From positions 1 through 9,624 of the forward strand of contig QQUB01000359.1 in assembly GCA_008501835.1 (NCBI GenBank): a stretch of DNA of 9,624 nt, written 5' to 3'. Positions 1-6,815 of the stretch are shown here, one piece after another; the first letter of the stretch is position 1; every line of letters begins with the position of its first letter. The notes below the pieces were generated by a model. The model was given only the letters and a program-made list of their open reading frames with translations. It did not search any database and had not been told where the DNA came from. The stretch is from Bacteroidota bacterium. GTDB taxonomy: Bacteria; Bacteroidota; Bacteroidia; Chitinophagales; Saprospiraceae. Position numbers and translations under genes: made by a program.

Positions 1-5
1 CCACT

Positions 6-1928
6 TCACCTCGCCAATAAAACCTCCCCTTTGAGTACCCCGGAACCATCACAGCTACCATATACCTCTTCCATGAACCAGAGGTAGACGCCGGCGGGCG
101 ATAATTCACCCCGGAAATGACCATCCCAACAGGCATATTTGTCAGTGGACTGAAAAACAAGCTCACCCCATCGGTTAAGCACTGCTAATCGGTAATTGCC
201 TAAATCCTGACCACTGGGAAAGTAGGGTTGAAAACAATCATTTATCCCATCTCCGTTTGGAGAAAATGCATTGGGAACGTAAATATCCATATTTATGAAC
301 TCCACCACTATGGTATCCGAATTCAGGCAGCCATCTTCATCAGTGAAGGTTGCGGAATAAGTACCGGATGTATTTACGGTTAAACTACCTCCAATGGCTC
401 CGGTGCTCCAGTAAGTATTTTCAGAAGGACTCACCAATTCAAAATATTCCTCACAGATGGTCGCATCACTTCCCAAAAAATCAGGATACGTTTGGGTGGC
501 ATTGACCATGACAGTCACGATGGAGTCACAGCCTTCAACACTTTCATAATAAAAGTCTGTTTGCGAATCGGCCGTCAAAATGGCGCCGTTATATTCAACC
601 GACATTCCTTCACAGACTGTAAAGTTGACGGTATCTTCCAACACCAACGTGGGAAGCACTTCAATGGTTACAACAGAATCACAACCATTGTAAGCGGAAA
701 AAGAAAACTGTGTAATACTTCCAGGCACCAAAGATTCACCTGCATAATGGTAAGTGGACATTGGACAGGTCTCAACCAGAATGTATTCTGACATGGAAGG
801 ATTCTCAATAATCAGGTATTGTTGGATAGTATCACATGCCCCGGAGTTGGCTGTGAGTGTATCCTGATAGATCCCGGCTTCAAAAAAGAGGTTGTTGTCT
901 ATCCAAAGGGAATCGTTCTCACAAATCGAAAATACCTGGGTCAATAACACGTAGTCAGAGAACTCGACCTGGATCGTATCTGAATAAAACTTACACAGTT
1001 CTGTTTCCACTGAGACTATATAGATTCCTGAATTGGAGACGTTGATAGCATTCTCGGTTGATCCGGTGCTCCACAAAATACTATGGTAATTACCCTCCGA
1101 AATGGAAAGAGACACCGGGCCATCACAGGTATTGATATCCTCCCCCAGGTCGATGGCCCCTTCACCATAATCCTGAAAATGTATAGTATAGGGAGAAAAA
1201 GGCGTAAACCCGATGGGCGAGGCATCAATAAACCCGCCAATGGACGATTGATTGATCAGAAACAAGGTGGATCCCTGTCCGCTTTGCTCCATATCCAGAT
1301 AGGCGACCAACCCGGCTTCACTGCCTTCGAGAGGGCTCTCCATGCGTTGTTGGATCAAACTACCCGTCAATTCAATATTCCAGACCCTGAGCTCATCGAT
1401 CTGCCCGCTGTAAAAATCCGTCATATTCCCGTCAGGCTGCTGATAACAACCGATCAAAAAAGGTTCTTCGCTGTTGGCAATCGTTCCGAATCCCCCTTGC
1501 GTATATATGGCGATCGCCTGTATGCCGTTGATAAAAAGCTTGACGTTAAACTGGGAGTGCACCACCGCCACATGGGTAAACGCATCTGTTGGAATACTGC
1601 TATTTACCGTTTGAAAAGTGTTCAAACTATTGCAACTCCCATCCACAGAGAACGTCCAGGACAACTTCCCGTCCACCACTGAAAGATAGTACCCAAAATC
1701 ATCTCCACACCGCTGCTTCGAGACCAACACCTTCTCCCCTGCCTCACAATTGGGCTGCACCCAGCATTCAATACTCAAAACCTGATCAAAATCCATGAGC
1801 TCATTCTCCGGAAACTCGATATAATCAGTATGGCCATTCAGTACAAGCGTCCGGTCGACCTGTGCATAAGCCGTGACCGAGCAGATCAGGAGTAAAATCA
1901 GAGTATTTATGTAAGTGAATGGATTCAT
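6..1928 (-). CDS. Secreted LamG-domain protein with type IX secretion (type B) C-terminal sorting domain
   Basis: This is a complete 640-residue protein predicted to be exported and attached to or released from the cell surface. The start is the ATG at 1926-1928. The reading frame upstream offers only a TTG eight codons earlier, and the ATG puts a clean signal peptide at the N-terminus: MNPF, a hydrophobic core, then TAYA before Q23. Residues about 27-205 read as a LamG/concanavalin-like jelly roll (YIEFPE, SIECWVQP, FTHVAVV, LFINGI, GQIDELRVWN), a fold that usually binds carbohydrate or protein ligands. Residues about 260-545 hold Ig-like segments with the WSTGS/WSTGA ... SGxYxxxx pattern and recurring GCDS(I/V)VT strands. 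Residues about 551-640 form the gliding-motility C-terminal domain (VPNAFSPNGDGIND, LNRWGELVF, WDGHFRG, GVYLW, GEVLLAR), the T9SS export signal. Its base composition differs from everything to its right, so it is probably resident chromosome. The ligand is unknown. Confidence 0.93.
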   Translation of the reverse strand: MNPFTYINTLILLLICSVTAYAQVDRTLVLNGHTDYIEFPENELMDFDQVLSIECWVQPNCEAGEKVLVSKQRCGDDFGYYLSVVDGKLSWTFSVDGSCNSLNTFQTVNSSIPTDAFTHVAVVHSQFNVKLFINGIQAIAIYTQGGFGTIANSEEPFLIGCYQQPDGNMTDFYSGQIDELRVWNIELTGSLIQQRMESPLEGSEAGLVAYLDMEQSGQGSTLFLINQSSIGGFIDASPIGFTPFSPYTIHFQDYGEGAIDLGEDINTCDGPVSLSISEGNYHSILWSTGSTENAINVSNSGIYIVSVETELCKFYSDTIQVEFSDYVLLTQVFSICENDSLWIDNNLFFEAGIYQDTLTANSGACDTIQQYLIIENPSMSEYILVETCPMSTYHYAGESLVPGSITQFSFSAYNGCDSVVTIEVLPTLVLEDTVNFTVCEGMSVEYNGAILTADSQTDFYYESVEGCDSIVTVMVNATQTYPDFLGSDATICEEYFELVSPSENTYWSTGAIGGSLTVNTSGTYSATFTDEDGCLNSDTIVVEFINMDIYVPNAFSPNGDGINDCFQPYFPSGQDLGNYRLAVLNRWGELVFQSTDKYACWDGHFRGELSPAGVYLWFMEEVYGSCDGSGVLKGEVLLAR

Positions 1929-1932
1929 CTGT

Positions 1933-1953
1933 GTTGATTGATATAGAATCAAC
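1933..1953 (-). promoter_or_regulatory. Hairpin in the leader just before the start codon of the LamG/T9SS gene
   Basis: GTTGATT (1933-1939) and AATCAAC (1947-1953) are perfect 7-base inverted arms around a 7-base loop. They end four bases before the ATG at 1928. In the transcript this would fold over the ribosome-binding zone and could modulate translation. The arms are A+T rich and short, so chance is possible. Confidence 0.35.
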
Positions 1954-1999
1954 GTTGTGGGGAGGAGGATGGTTGAGGTTGAAGGGGTAAGTTACTTCC

Positions 2000-2023
2000 C
2001 AATACAAAAAGTAATTTGTATTG
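2000..2023. promoter_or_regulatory. Perfect 9-bp inverted repeat between the NACHT gene and the LamG/T9SS gene
   Basis: CAATACAAA (2000-2008) and TTTGTATTG (2015-2023) are exact reverse complements separated by six bases. The site lies 70-90 bases downstream of the NACHT stop and 72-95 bases upstream of the next start on the same strand. It could be an operator, the base of a terminator hairpin, or an attenuator. No U-run follows on the minus strand, which argues against a classical intrinsic terminator. On the minus strand it also contains TACTTTTTG, one base longer than the Bacteroidota -7 consensus TAnnTTTG. A second overlapping palindrome lies at 2020-2032. Confidence 0.4.
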
Positions 2024-2032
2024 ATAATCAAT
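2020..2032. promoter_or_regulatory. Overlapping 13-base palindrome (ATTGAT-A-ATCAAT)
   Basis: A perfect 6-base inverted repeat around a single central A. It shares bases 2020-2023 with the right arm of the 2000-2023 inverted repeat, so the two could not both form as hairpins. The odd-length symmetric form is more typical of a dimeric protein-binding site than of an RNA hairpin, because the loop is one base. Function not known. Confidence 0.3.
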
Positions 2033-2092
2033 TGTTTACATTTTTTAGGTACAAATAGGATACACTTTCACTTTTTTTAATGCTTTTTATCA

Positions 2093-4003
2093 TTAATTTA
2101 CTGAATTATTATTTTCCAGTTCTCCTTTCCATTTATCTGCAAAGTAATCTTGTAAAATTTTGTGTCGAAAACGCCAATTAGTCCCATCAGATTCCAATAA
2201 ATAATTCTTGGTTAATTCATTAAGGAAGTAAACCAATTTAATTGGGAGCAAATCCTTTTTGTATAGTTGACATCTAAGAAACCAATGTTGGATAATAGAA
2301 AAATTTAGGAATAAAAAAGAATTCGAAAACCTTTGATATGGTTTTTTAATATGAATAAAGGAAAAACTTTTGAATGCTGCAAGTGATCCGAATAGTAGAT
2401 TTATCCACAGGAAAAAGAAGAGACCTGCTATTAGACCATAATATAACCCACTAAAAAGACCTAATATAACTCCAAACAATAGAGACAGAATTAGGTTGAA
2501 AAGTGGTCTTTTCTTAAACTCAGAAATGATTCCTTTTATTGAAAAGGAAATAATTCCAAAGGTTTTAATCGATAAAAAATGTATGTCAGATTGCAGGCCC
2601 ATAATCAAACCCATCATGGTGATAAATAAAACTACAAATATAAGTCCCATAGTAGTAGTCCAACTTTCAGAAAACCATGAATATAAAAGCCCTAAAATTA
2701 TACCTACAGGAAGTGAAATGACACTACCCTTTATAAATCTGGCAATAATTAATTGAAATTTCGTCCATGTACTCCAGTTATACTGTAAATCAATTAATTC
2801 AAAAACAACAAGGTTACGTACTGGTTTATTCATATTAAAAGCCAAAAAAGATAACCAATGCTTTGATTTTTCTTTTGGGTAGACCATTTTAATTAATTGT
2901 TGGTCTATGAACATTTTTACCAGCTCTTCTTTCCTTTCCTCTAATGTAGTTGTCTTGAAATTGAGTTCTTCCAATGTTATCATAGAAGAAAAAAGAATCT
3001 GAGCAGTATTCAGATAGAATGGGACTTTGATTATTTCTTTTAGTAAATTATCCTTTGAAATAGCATCAAGTAGGCCATTTGCCTCAGGTGCACCTAGTTC
3101 TTTAAGTTGTTTTTTTATCTGAGGCAGAGTTAATGGTTTGACTGCTATTTCACAATATACAGGAGCATCAACGGTTTGAGCATATTCTACTTTTCTAGAA
3201 CAAATGACATATTCCAATTCATTGGTCTTACCAAACTCACCTATCGCTTCCAGACAAGGTTTCCTATTCTCTTCAGCTAACTCATCCAACCCGTCAAATA
3301 ATGGTAAAATACGGTGTTCTTTTATGAGTAATTGAGCCAAAAGCTTTGAAAAACCCATTTGGGGCAATAATTCACCAAACCACTCTTCAACGGAATTGAA
3401 ACGTTTTCTCCATGTTACTATGTTAATTATGATAGGAATAACAACACCTTCCCTTTTTAAGAGTGTAACGGCTAATTGAAGTAATAAGGTTGTTTTTCCT
3501 GATCCGGGGTCTCCTATGATTAGAAGTCTTCCTCTATGTTTATCAAAGATGGAAATAAGTTCTTCCTTGATAGATTTTTCTCCAATGGTTCTATTATCGT
3601 ATAATTTGGCTTTGGTGGTGGTTCCTTCGAGGGTGTATTTTAGTTGGAGGTTGATGGGAAGGCGTTGTGCCATTTTTGAGTCCAGACGGCTTTGATAGGA
3701 TTTGATTAATCCTTCTCGGGTATCTGAAATAGCTTTTTCAATAGCGTCTTTTATAGACTTTTTTTCTTCCTTGGGTTCTGGCTTCGTTTCAATTAAATAA
3801 GTAACTAATAATAAAACAGCTGAAAATCCCCCTAAACCTATGAGAGTAAGTAATACATTTTCTTTTCCAACAATTGATTCTATCCAACTTTTAAAGTCTC
3901 CAGCCGTTAATTCAGTAATGTAGCCAACAACAAAAGTCCCAATTACGACTGTTATTAGTCCTAAAAGGATTCTAAAAAAGAATATTTTTTTTAATGGTGG
4001 CAT
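2093..4003 (-). CDS. Membrane-anchored NACHT-family STAND NTPase
   Basis: This 636-residue protein is predicted to be an NTP-driven signalling switch at the cytoplasmic membrane. N-terminal helices at about 11-30 and 49-71, followed by a Lys/Glu-rich stretch (KPEPKEEKK), form a membrane hairpin that leaves the rest in the cytoplasm. The NACHT module follows: Walker A GDPGSGKTT at 164-172, Walker B LPLFDGLDEL at 233-242 with the NACHT-style acidic pair D240/E241, a sensor-like CSR at 268-270, and the conserved proline of the following helical region in IKVPFYL at 325-331. Hydrophobic segments at about 424-444, 452-470, 502-524 and 526-548 form a second membrane block. The C-terminus carries FRHKILQDYFA (612-622), the motif that often closes the NACHT helical region. 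No WD40, LRR, TPR or pentapeptide sensor is present. Known bacterial NACHT proteins include anti-phage defence proteins; that role here is inference. It lies 97 bases downstream of the pentapeptide gene on the same strand, with no clear promoter between them. Confidence 0.9.
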   Translation of the reverse strand: MPPLKKIFFFRILLGLITVVIGTFVVGYITELTAGDFKSWIESIVGKENVLLTLIGLGGFSAVLLLVTYLIETKPEPKEEKKSIKDAIEKAISDTREGLIKSYQSRLDSKMAQRLPINLQLKYTLEGTTTKAKLYDNRTIGEKSIKEELISIFDKHRGRLLIIGDPGSGKTTLLLQLAVTLLKREGVVIPIIINIVTWRKRFNSVEEWFGELLPQMGFSKLLAQLLIKEHRILPLFDGLDELAEENRKPCLEAIGEFGKTNELEYVICSRKVEYAQTVDAPVYCEIAVKPLTLPQIKKQLKELGAPEANGLLDAISKDNLLKEIIKVPFYLNTAQILFSSMITLEELNFKTTTLEERKEELVKMFIDQQLIKMVYPKEKSKHWLSFLAFNMNKPVRNLVVFELIDLQYNWSTWTKFQLIIARFIKGSVISLPVGIILGLLYSWFSESWTTTMGLIFVVLFITMMGLIMGLQSDIHFLSIKTFGIISFSIKGIISEFKKRPLFNLILSLLFGVILGLFSGLYYGLIAGLFFFLWINLLFGSLAAFKSFSFIHIKKPYQRFSNSFLFLNFSIIQHWFLRCQLYKKDLLPIKLVYFLNELTKNYLLESDGTNWRFRHKILQDYFADKWKGELENNNSVN

Positions 4004-4100
4004 TGGTTATTGTTTAATAAGGATTTTTGCCATCTCAATCTTTCCAACTGTCAATTTGTGAAATGCTCTTTATTCTCATTACTTTAAGTATAGGTTTAAT

Positions 4101-5264
4101 TTAATCCTTTATTGCTTTAATAGTGAAATAAATATCTCCATAACTATTTTCTTGAGGAGTAGCTCCTACGTAGTATTTTGATTCTAATAATTCAAGCCCT
4201 CTTACATTTTGTTTTTTTAAAATATCAAACCAATTGGTAGAATCTACTTGAGCATTTTCTAGATTAGCATTGGTTAAATTTGCATTCTTAAAATTAGCTT
4301 TAATAAGACAAGCTCCTTTCAGGCCTGCTAGAGCTAATTCTGCTTCTTCAAGGTTAGCAGACCTTAAATTTGCATTATGTAAGTTAGCGTCGACTAAAAG
4401 TGCTTCTAGCAGGATCGTATCCTGTAAATAAGCTTCCTGAAGATCAGCCGACATTAAATTAGCTCCTTGTAGATTAGCCTCGTGTAGGGTAGCTCCTTGT
4501 AAATTTGCGCCCATTAAATTAGCATTTTGTAGCTTTGAATCTATTAGGTTTGCCTCTTGAAAGGAGGCTTCTTCTGATTCTATATTTTGTAAATTTGCCC
4601 CAGTCAGATTTACGCCTTCTAGGTTTGCTCCCTCAAGATATGCCCCATCTAGGTTAGCGTTTTCTAATTCAGCTCCATTAAGCTTTGCCCTTCCTAAATC
4701 GGCCTTTTGAAGGTTTGATCCGTATAAATTGGCTTTTTGTAAATTAGACCCTCCTAAATTGGCTTCCTGTAAATCTGCTCCCCTTAAGTCAGCATTTTGA
4801 AGATTAGCTTCCCATAAGTTTGCCTCTTGTAAATTTGTCTCTTTTAGAATTGAATTTTCAAGAGATACAATAGATACTTCCTTTTTAATTAACTCCACAA
4901 TTAAACTTGTTTCTAATTTCCCTAAATGAAGATTTGAGAAATCAATATTTTGTACATCTTCGTTTTTTAATCGCCTAATAATCCCTGCTACTCTATAAGC
5001 CGCTTCTCCTTCTGTCCACCCTCTATAATCATCTAGTTCTTCTTTATACCGTTTTATCGAATCAGTTTTGTTTTTGAATTGCTCGTATAAAGCAAGTAAA
5101 ATCCCAAAGACAAGCAAATCATAAAACATACCATGAGCTTCCACCAAAATATCATGCCAGCTAAAATTATTGTCAAATATGTCTAAGAACCATAAAACTG
5201 AAATAGCGAATATAGCGGCGATTAAGAAGAAGTTGGCGGGGTGGTTTAGGAACCATTTTTTCAT
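4101..5264 (-). CDS. Membrane-anchored pentapeptide-repeat protein
   Basis: This is a complete 387-residue protein. Two hydrophobic helices (about 10-30 and 45-62), with basic residues before the first and after the second, predict an N-in/C-in hairpin, so the repeat domain should be cytoplasmic. A soluble linker (WTEGEAAYRVAGIIRRLK, 83-100) resembles the link seen in other membrane-anchored pentapeptide proteins. From 134 to 338 there are 41 uninterrupted five-residue units of the A(N/D)Lxx type, enough for about ten coils of a right-handed quadrilateral beta-helix. One unit (ESEEA, near the middle) lacks the central Leu/Phe and may mark a kink. A 49-residue non-repeat C-terminus follows (WFDILKKQNVRG ... 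YVGATPQ). Pentapeptide helices usually serve as protein-binding scaffolds, and some mimic DNA (Qnr/MfpA); no enzyme motif is visible. The start is the ATG at 5262-5264, giving MKKW directly before the first helix. It is the first gene of the leftward unit leading into the NACHT gene. Confidence 0.93.
   Translation of the reverse strand: MKKWFLNHPANFFLIAAIFAISVLWFLDIFDNNFSWHDILVEAHGMFYDLLVFGILLALYEQFKNKTDSIKRYKEELDDYRGWTEGEAAYRVAGIIRRLKNEDVQNIDFSNLHLGKLETSLIVELIKKEVSIVSLENSILKETNLQEANLWEANLQNADLRGADLQEANLGGSNLQKANLYGSNLQKADLGRAKLNGAELENANLDGAYLEGANLEGVNLTGANLQNIESEEASFQEANLIDSKLQNANLMGANLQGATLHEANLQGANLMSADLQEAYLQDTILLEALLVDANLHNANLRSANLEEAELALAGLKGACLIKANFKNANLTNANLENAQVDSTNWFDILKKQNVRGLELLESKYYVGATPQENSYGDIYFTIKAIKD
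4251..4865 (-). repeat. 41-unit, 15-bp-periodic coding repeat (pentapeptide array)
   Basis: The DNA is periodic at 15 bases for 615 bases without an indel breaking the phase, encoding the 41 pentapeptides. On the plus strand the recurring core is AA(A/G)(T/A)TxGC-like, for example variants of TTGTAAATTAGC. Units have diverged at synonymous sites, so it is an old protein repeat rather than a recent satellite expansion. Confidence 0.85.
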
Positions 5265-5292
5265 TATAAGGTAATTTGACTGAAAAGAATAA

Positions 5293-5323
5293 AGTTAGTC
5301 AAGTCTCCTTCATTGAACTAACT
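5293..5323. promoter_or_regulatory. Imperfect inverted repeat in the divergent control region, candidate operator
   Basis: AGTTAGT (5293-5299) followed by CAA (5300-5302) mirrors TTG (5313-5315), one unpaired A (5316) and ACTAACT (5317-5323). That is ten pairs with one bulge around a 10-base spacer. It sits between the pentapeptide start (5264, leftward) and the start at 5412 (rightward), where a shared regulator would be expected to bind. No regulator gene is visible in the window. Confidence 0.35.
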
Positions 5324-5352
5324 AAATGCTTCATTTTATTACCTTTTTTCCT

Positions 5353-5360
5353 TAGTTTTG
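5353..5360 (+). promoter_or_regulatory. Possible Bacteroidota-type -7 promoter element for the rightward genes
   Basis: TAGTTTTG matches the TAnnTTTG -7 consensus of Bacteroidota exactly and would start transcription about 45 bases before the ATG at 5412. No convincing TTTG -33 element lies at the expected distance, and the region is very T rich, so a chance match is quite possible. Confidence 0.27.
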
Positions 5361-5411
5361 TCTTTACTTCACCTAAATATTGTTTGATTCTTTTTTTCCT
5401 AAACCCTAAAA

Positions 5412-6713
5412 ATGAGAAAGCAAATCCTTATAAACCCAAGAGATTTAAAAACAGGATTGCTAATATTTTTCATAATTCTAATAATTATTAAACTCATCTC
5501 CACCCCAATCGGAATTGAATTTTATTTGGGACTTTTGGCAACGATTTTACTAATTCTTTATCTTCTTTTTAATACCCTATTTAATAAATATAAAACTGTG
5601 GTTTATGGAAGATTAATTAGTTTTTCCTACTATGATTTTATAAAGGCAATTTTTGCAACACCCTATTTTAAAACCCCTTTTCCCCCTCCTCCAAAGATGG
5701 GGATTGAAGTGAAATTTCCCAAAAAAATTAAAGTTAACAATACAGAAGAAATTGTTCTAAGTGTGAATTTTTACGATACCTTTTTTGGAATTCCATTTAG
5801 ACGTAAAGGGAAAATTGATAATTTTATTTCGAAACCATTTATTTTCAATTTTAGCGATAAGGATCCGCAAATAAGAATCATATCACCTTCTATAAAGATT
5901 AAGCCAGATGAAGTAGTTAAATTAAATTTGTTAGATTCTAAATTTCCTGCATTTTATAAGTGGCTAATAGAATCCGACAGCGTAGGTATGAAAAAAATTA
6001 TTTATTCAATGAATAATGATTTATTAGACCTATTCCCGGAATTCGAAGAGATGTCGAATGAAATAATAAAAGAAATTAAGGTTGTAAATGAGATAGGCTT
6101 ATCTTTTAAAGTAGCGAGTTGGCTTAAGACCAGTTGGGTTATTATTGCAATCCTTTTAGGAATTCCCTTTTTTCAAGGAGCGTATAAAAAAATTGATGAC
6201 CGCTTATTTAATTCTTCAGCCAAGCTTGAAAAAAAAATTGATGAAGAAAGTAAAATTTTAGCACAAATTGAACAAACCGTTTTGAAGGAATTTGATTTGG
6301 AGGAAATAAATTATCATTTAAAAAAGGTTGAATCAAGTTCTAATCTACTTAAAGAAGGTGAAATCGAGAATAATGACAACTTAAATTCAAAATTAGAATT
6401 CCTTGAAATAAAACTACAATCATATCAAAGACTTATTTTTCCAAAACTTAGAAAAAGTTATTCGATTATTTTGTCAAAAAATAATAAGAAAATAAAATAT
6501 TTTACGGTAGGCAATTCAAGGACTCTTCATCTATCTTCAAATATATTTAAAGACTCTCTATTGCTGGAAAGAGCTATGTCTGAAATTGACCCATACTTTA
6601 CTAAGCTTAGATACGATTCACTCTGTTTTTTCACTGATACTATAGAAGTATCGAATGACTGCATTGAGATAATTGATCTAAATTCTGAACGGGATTCCAA
6701 AATTATTAATTGA
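5412..6713 (+). CDS. Unrecognised membrane protein with coiled-coil region
   Basis: I do not recognise this 433-residue protein. Two hydrophobic helices at about 14-30 and 36-57 lie close to the N-terminus, followed by KYK. Residues 60-235 are soluble and partly beta-strand-like (MGIEVKFPKKIKVNN, EEIVLSVNF), preceded by a FPPPPK proline run at 90-95. A third hydrophobic stretch lies at about 241-256 (SWVIIAILLGIPFF). Residues 258-345 are rich in Lys, Glu and Leu with heptad-like spacing and probably form a coiled coil. The last 90 residues are soluble and contain no motif I know. If all three helices cross the membrane, the coiled coil and C-terminus would be outside the cytoplasm; if the third does not, they stay inside with the other products. 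The ATG at 5412 follows an A-rich leader, and translation runs to TGA at 6711-6713. The gene lies 102 bases upstream of the Ntn hydrolase gene on the same strand, so co-expression is likely. Composition is very A+T rich. Confidence 0.8.
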   Translation: MRKQILINPRDLKTGLLIFFIILIIIKLISTPIGIEFYLGLLATILLILYLLFNTLFNKYKTVVYGRLISFSYYDFIKAIFATPYFKTPFPPPPKMGIEVKFPKKIKVNNTEEIVLSVNFYDTFFGIPFRRKGKIDNFISKPFIFNFSDKDPQIRIISPSIKIKPDEVVKLNLLDSKFPAFYKWLIESDSVGMKKIIYSMNNDLLDLFPEFEEMSNEIIKEIKVVNEIGLSFKVASWLKTSWVIIAILLGIPFFQGAYKKIDDRLFNSSAKLEKKIDEESKILAQIEQTVLKEFDLEEINYHLKKVESSSNLLKEGEIENNDNLNSKLEFLEIKLQSYQRLIFPKLRKSYSIILSKNNKKIKYFTVGNSRTLHLSSNIFKDSLLLERAMSEIDPYFTKLRYDSLCFFTDTIEVSNDCIEIIDLNSERDSKIIN

Positions 6714-6815
6714 ACCCATTTTAAGTATACATAAAGAAGGGAATTGAAATTGATTTGACACTGTTTCGTTTCAGCTGAAGGAATTTGACATCAACCTCCA
6801 TTTAATACATAATCA

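Noticed and set aside
1083..1682. A 199-codon plus-strand frame opposite the LamG gene
   Set aside because: It is fully covered by a well-supported secreted protein on the other strand and has no domain of its own; it reads as an antisense shadow.
4251..4865. CRISPR-like or satellite array from the 15-bp periodicity
   Set aside because: The period is continuous, has no spacers, and encodes a perfect pentapeptide register in one frame.
4101..5264. Quinolone-resistance (Qnr/MfpA) function for the pentapeptide protein
   Set aside because: Qnr-type proteins are soluble, about 180-220 residues. This one is membrane-anchored, 387 residues, and lies beside a NACHT gene.
5276..5491. A 71-codon plus-strand reading frame in the divergent gap
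   Set aside because: It begins with TTG, overlaps the 5412 gene in another frame, is low in complexity (Phe/Lys/Asn rich as expected for A+T-rich DNA) and has no recognisable domain.
6755..6790. Two TTGACA hexamers upstream of the hydrolase gene, resembling sigma70 -35 boxes
   Set aside because: Bacteroidota use a different promoter consensus, no TAnnTTTG follows, and a -10 at the right distance from the second would overlap the start codon.
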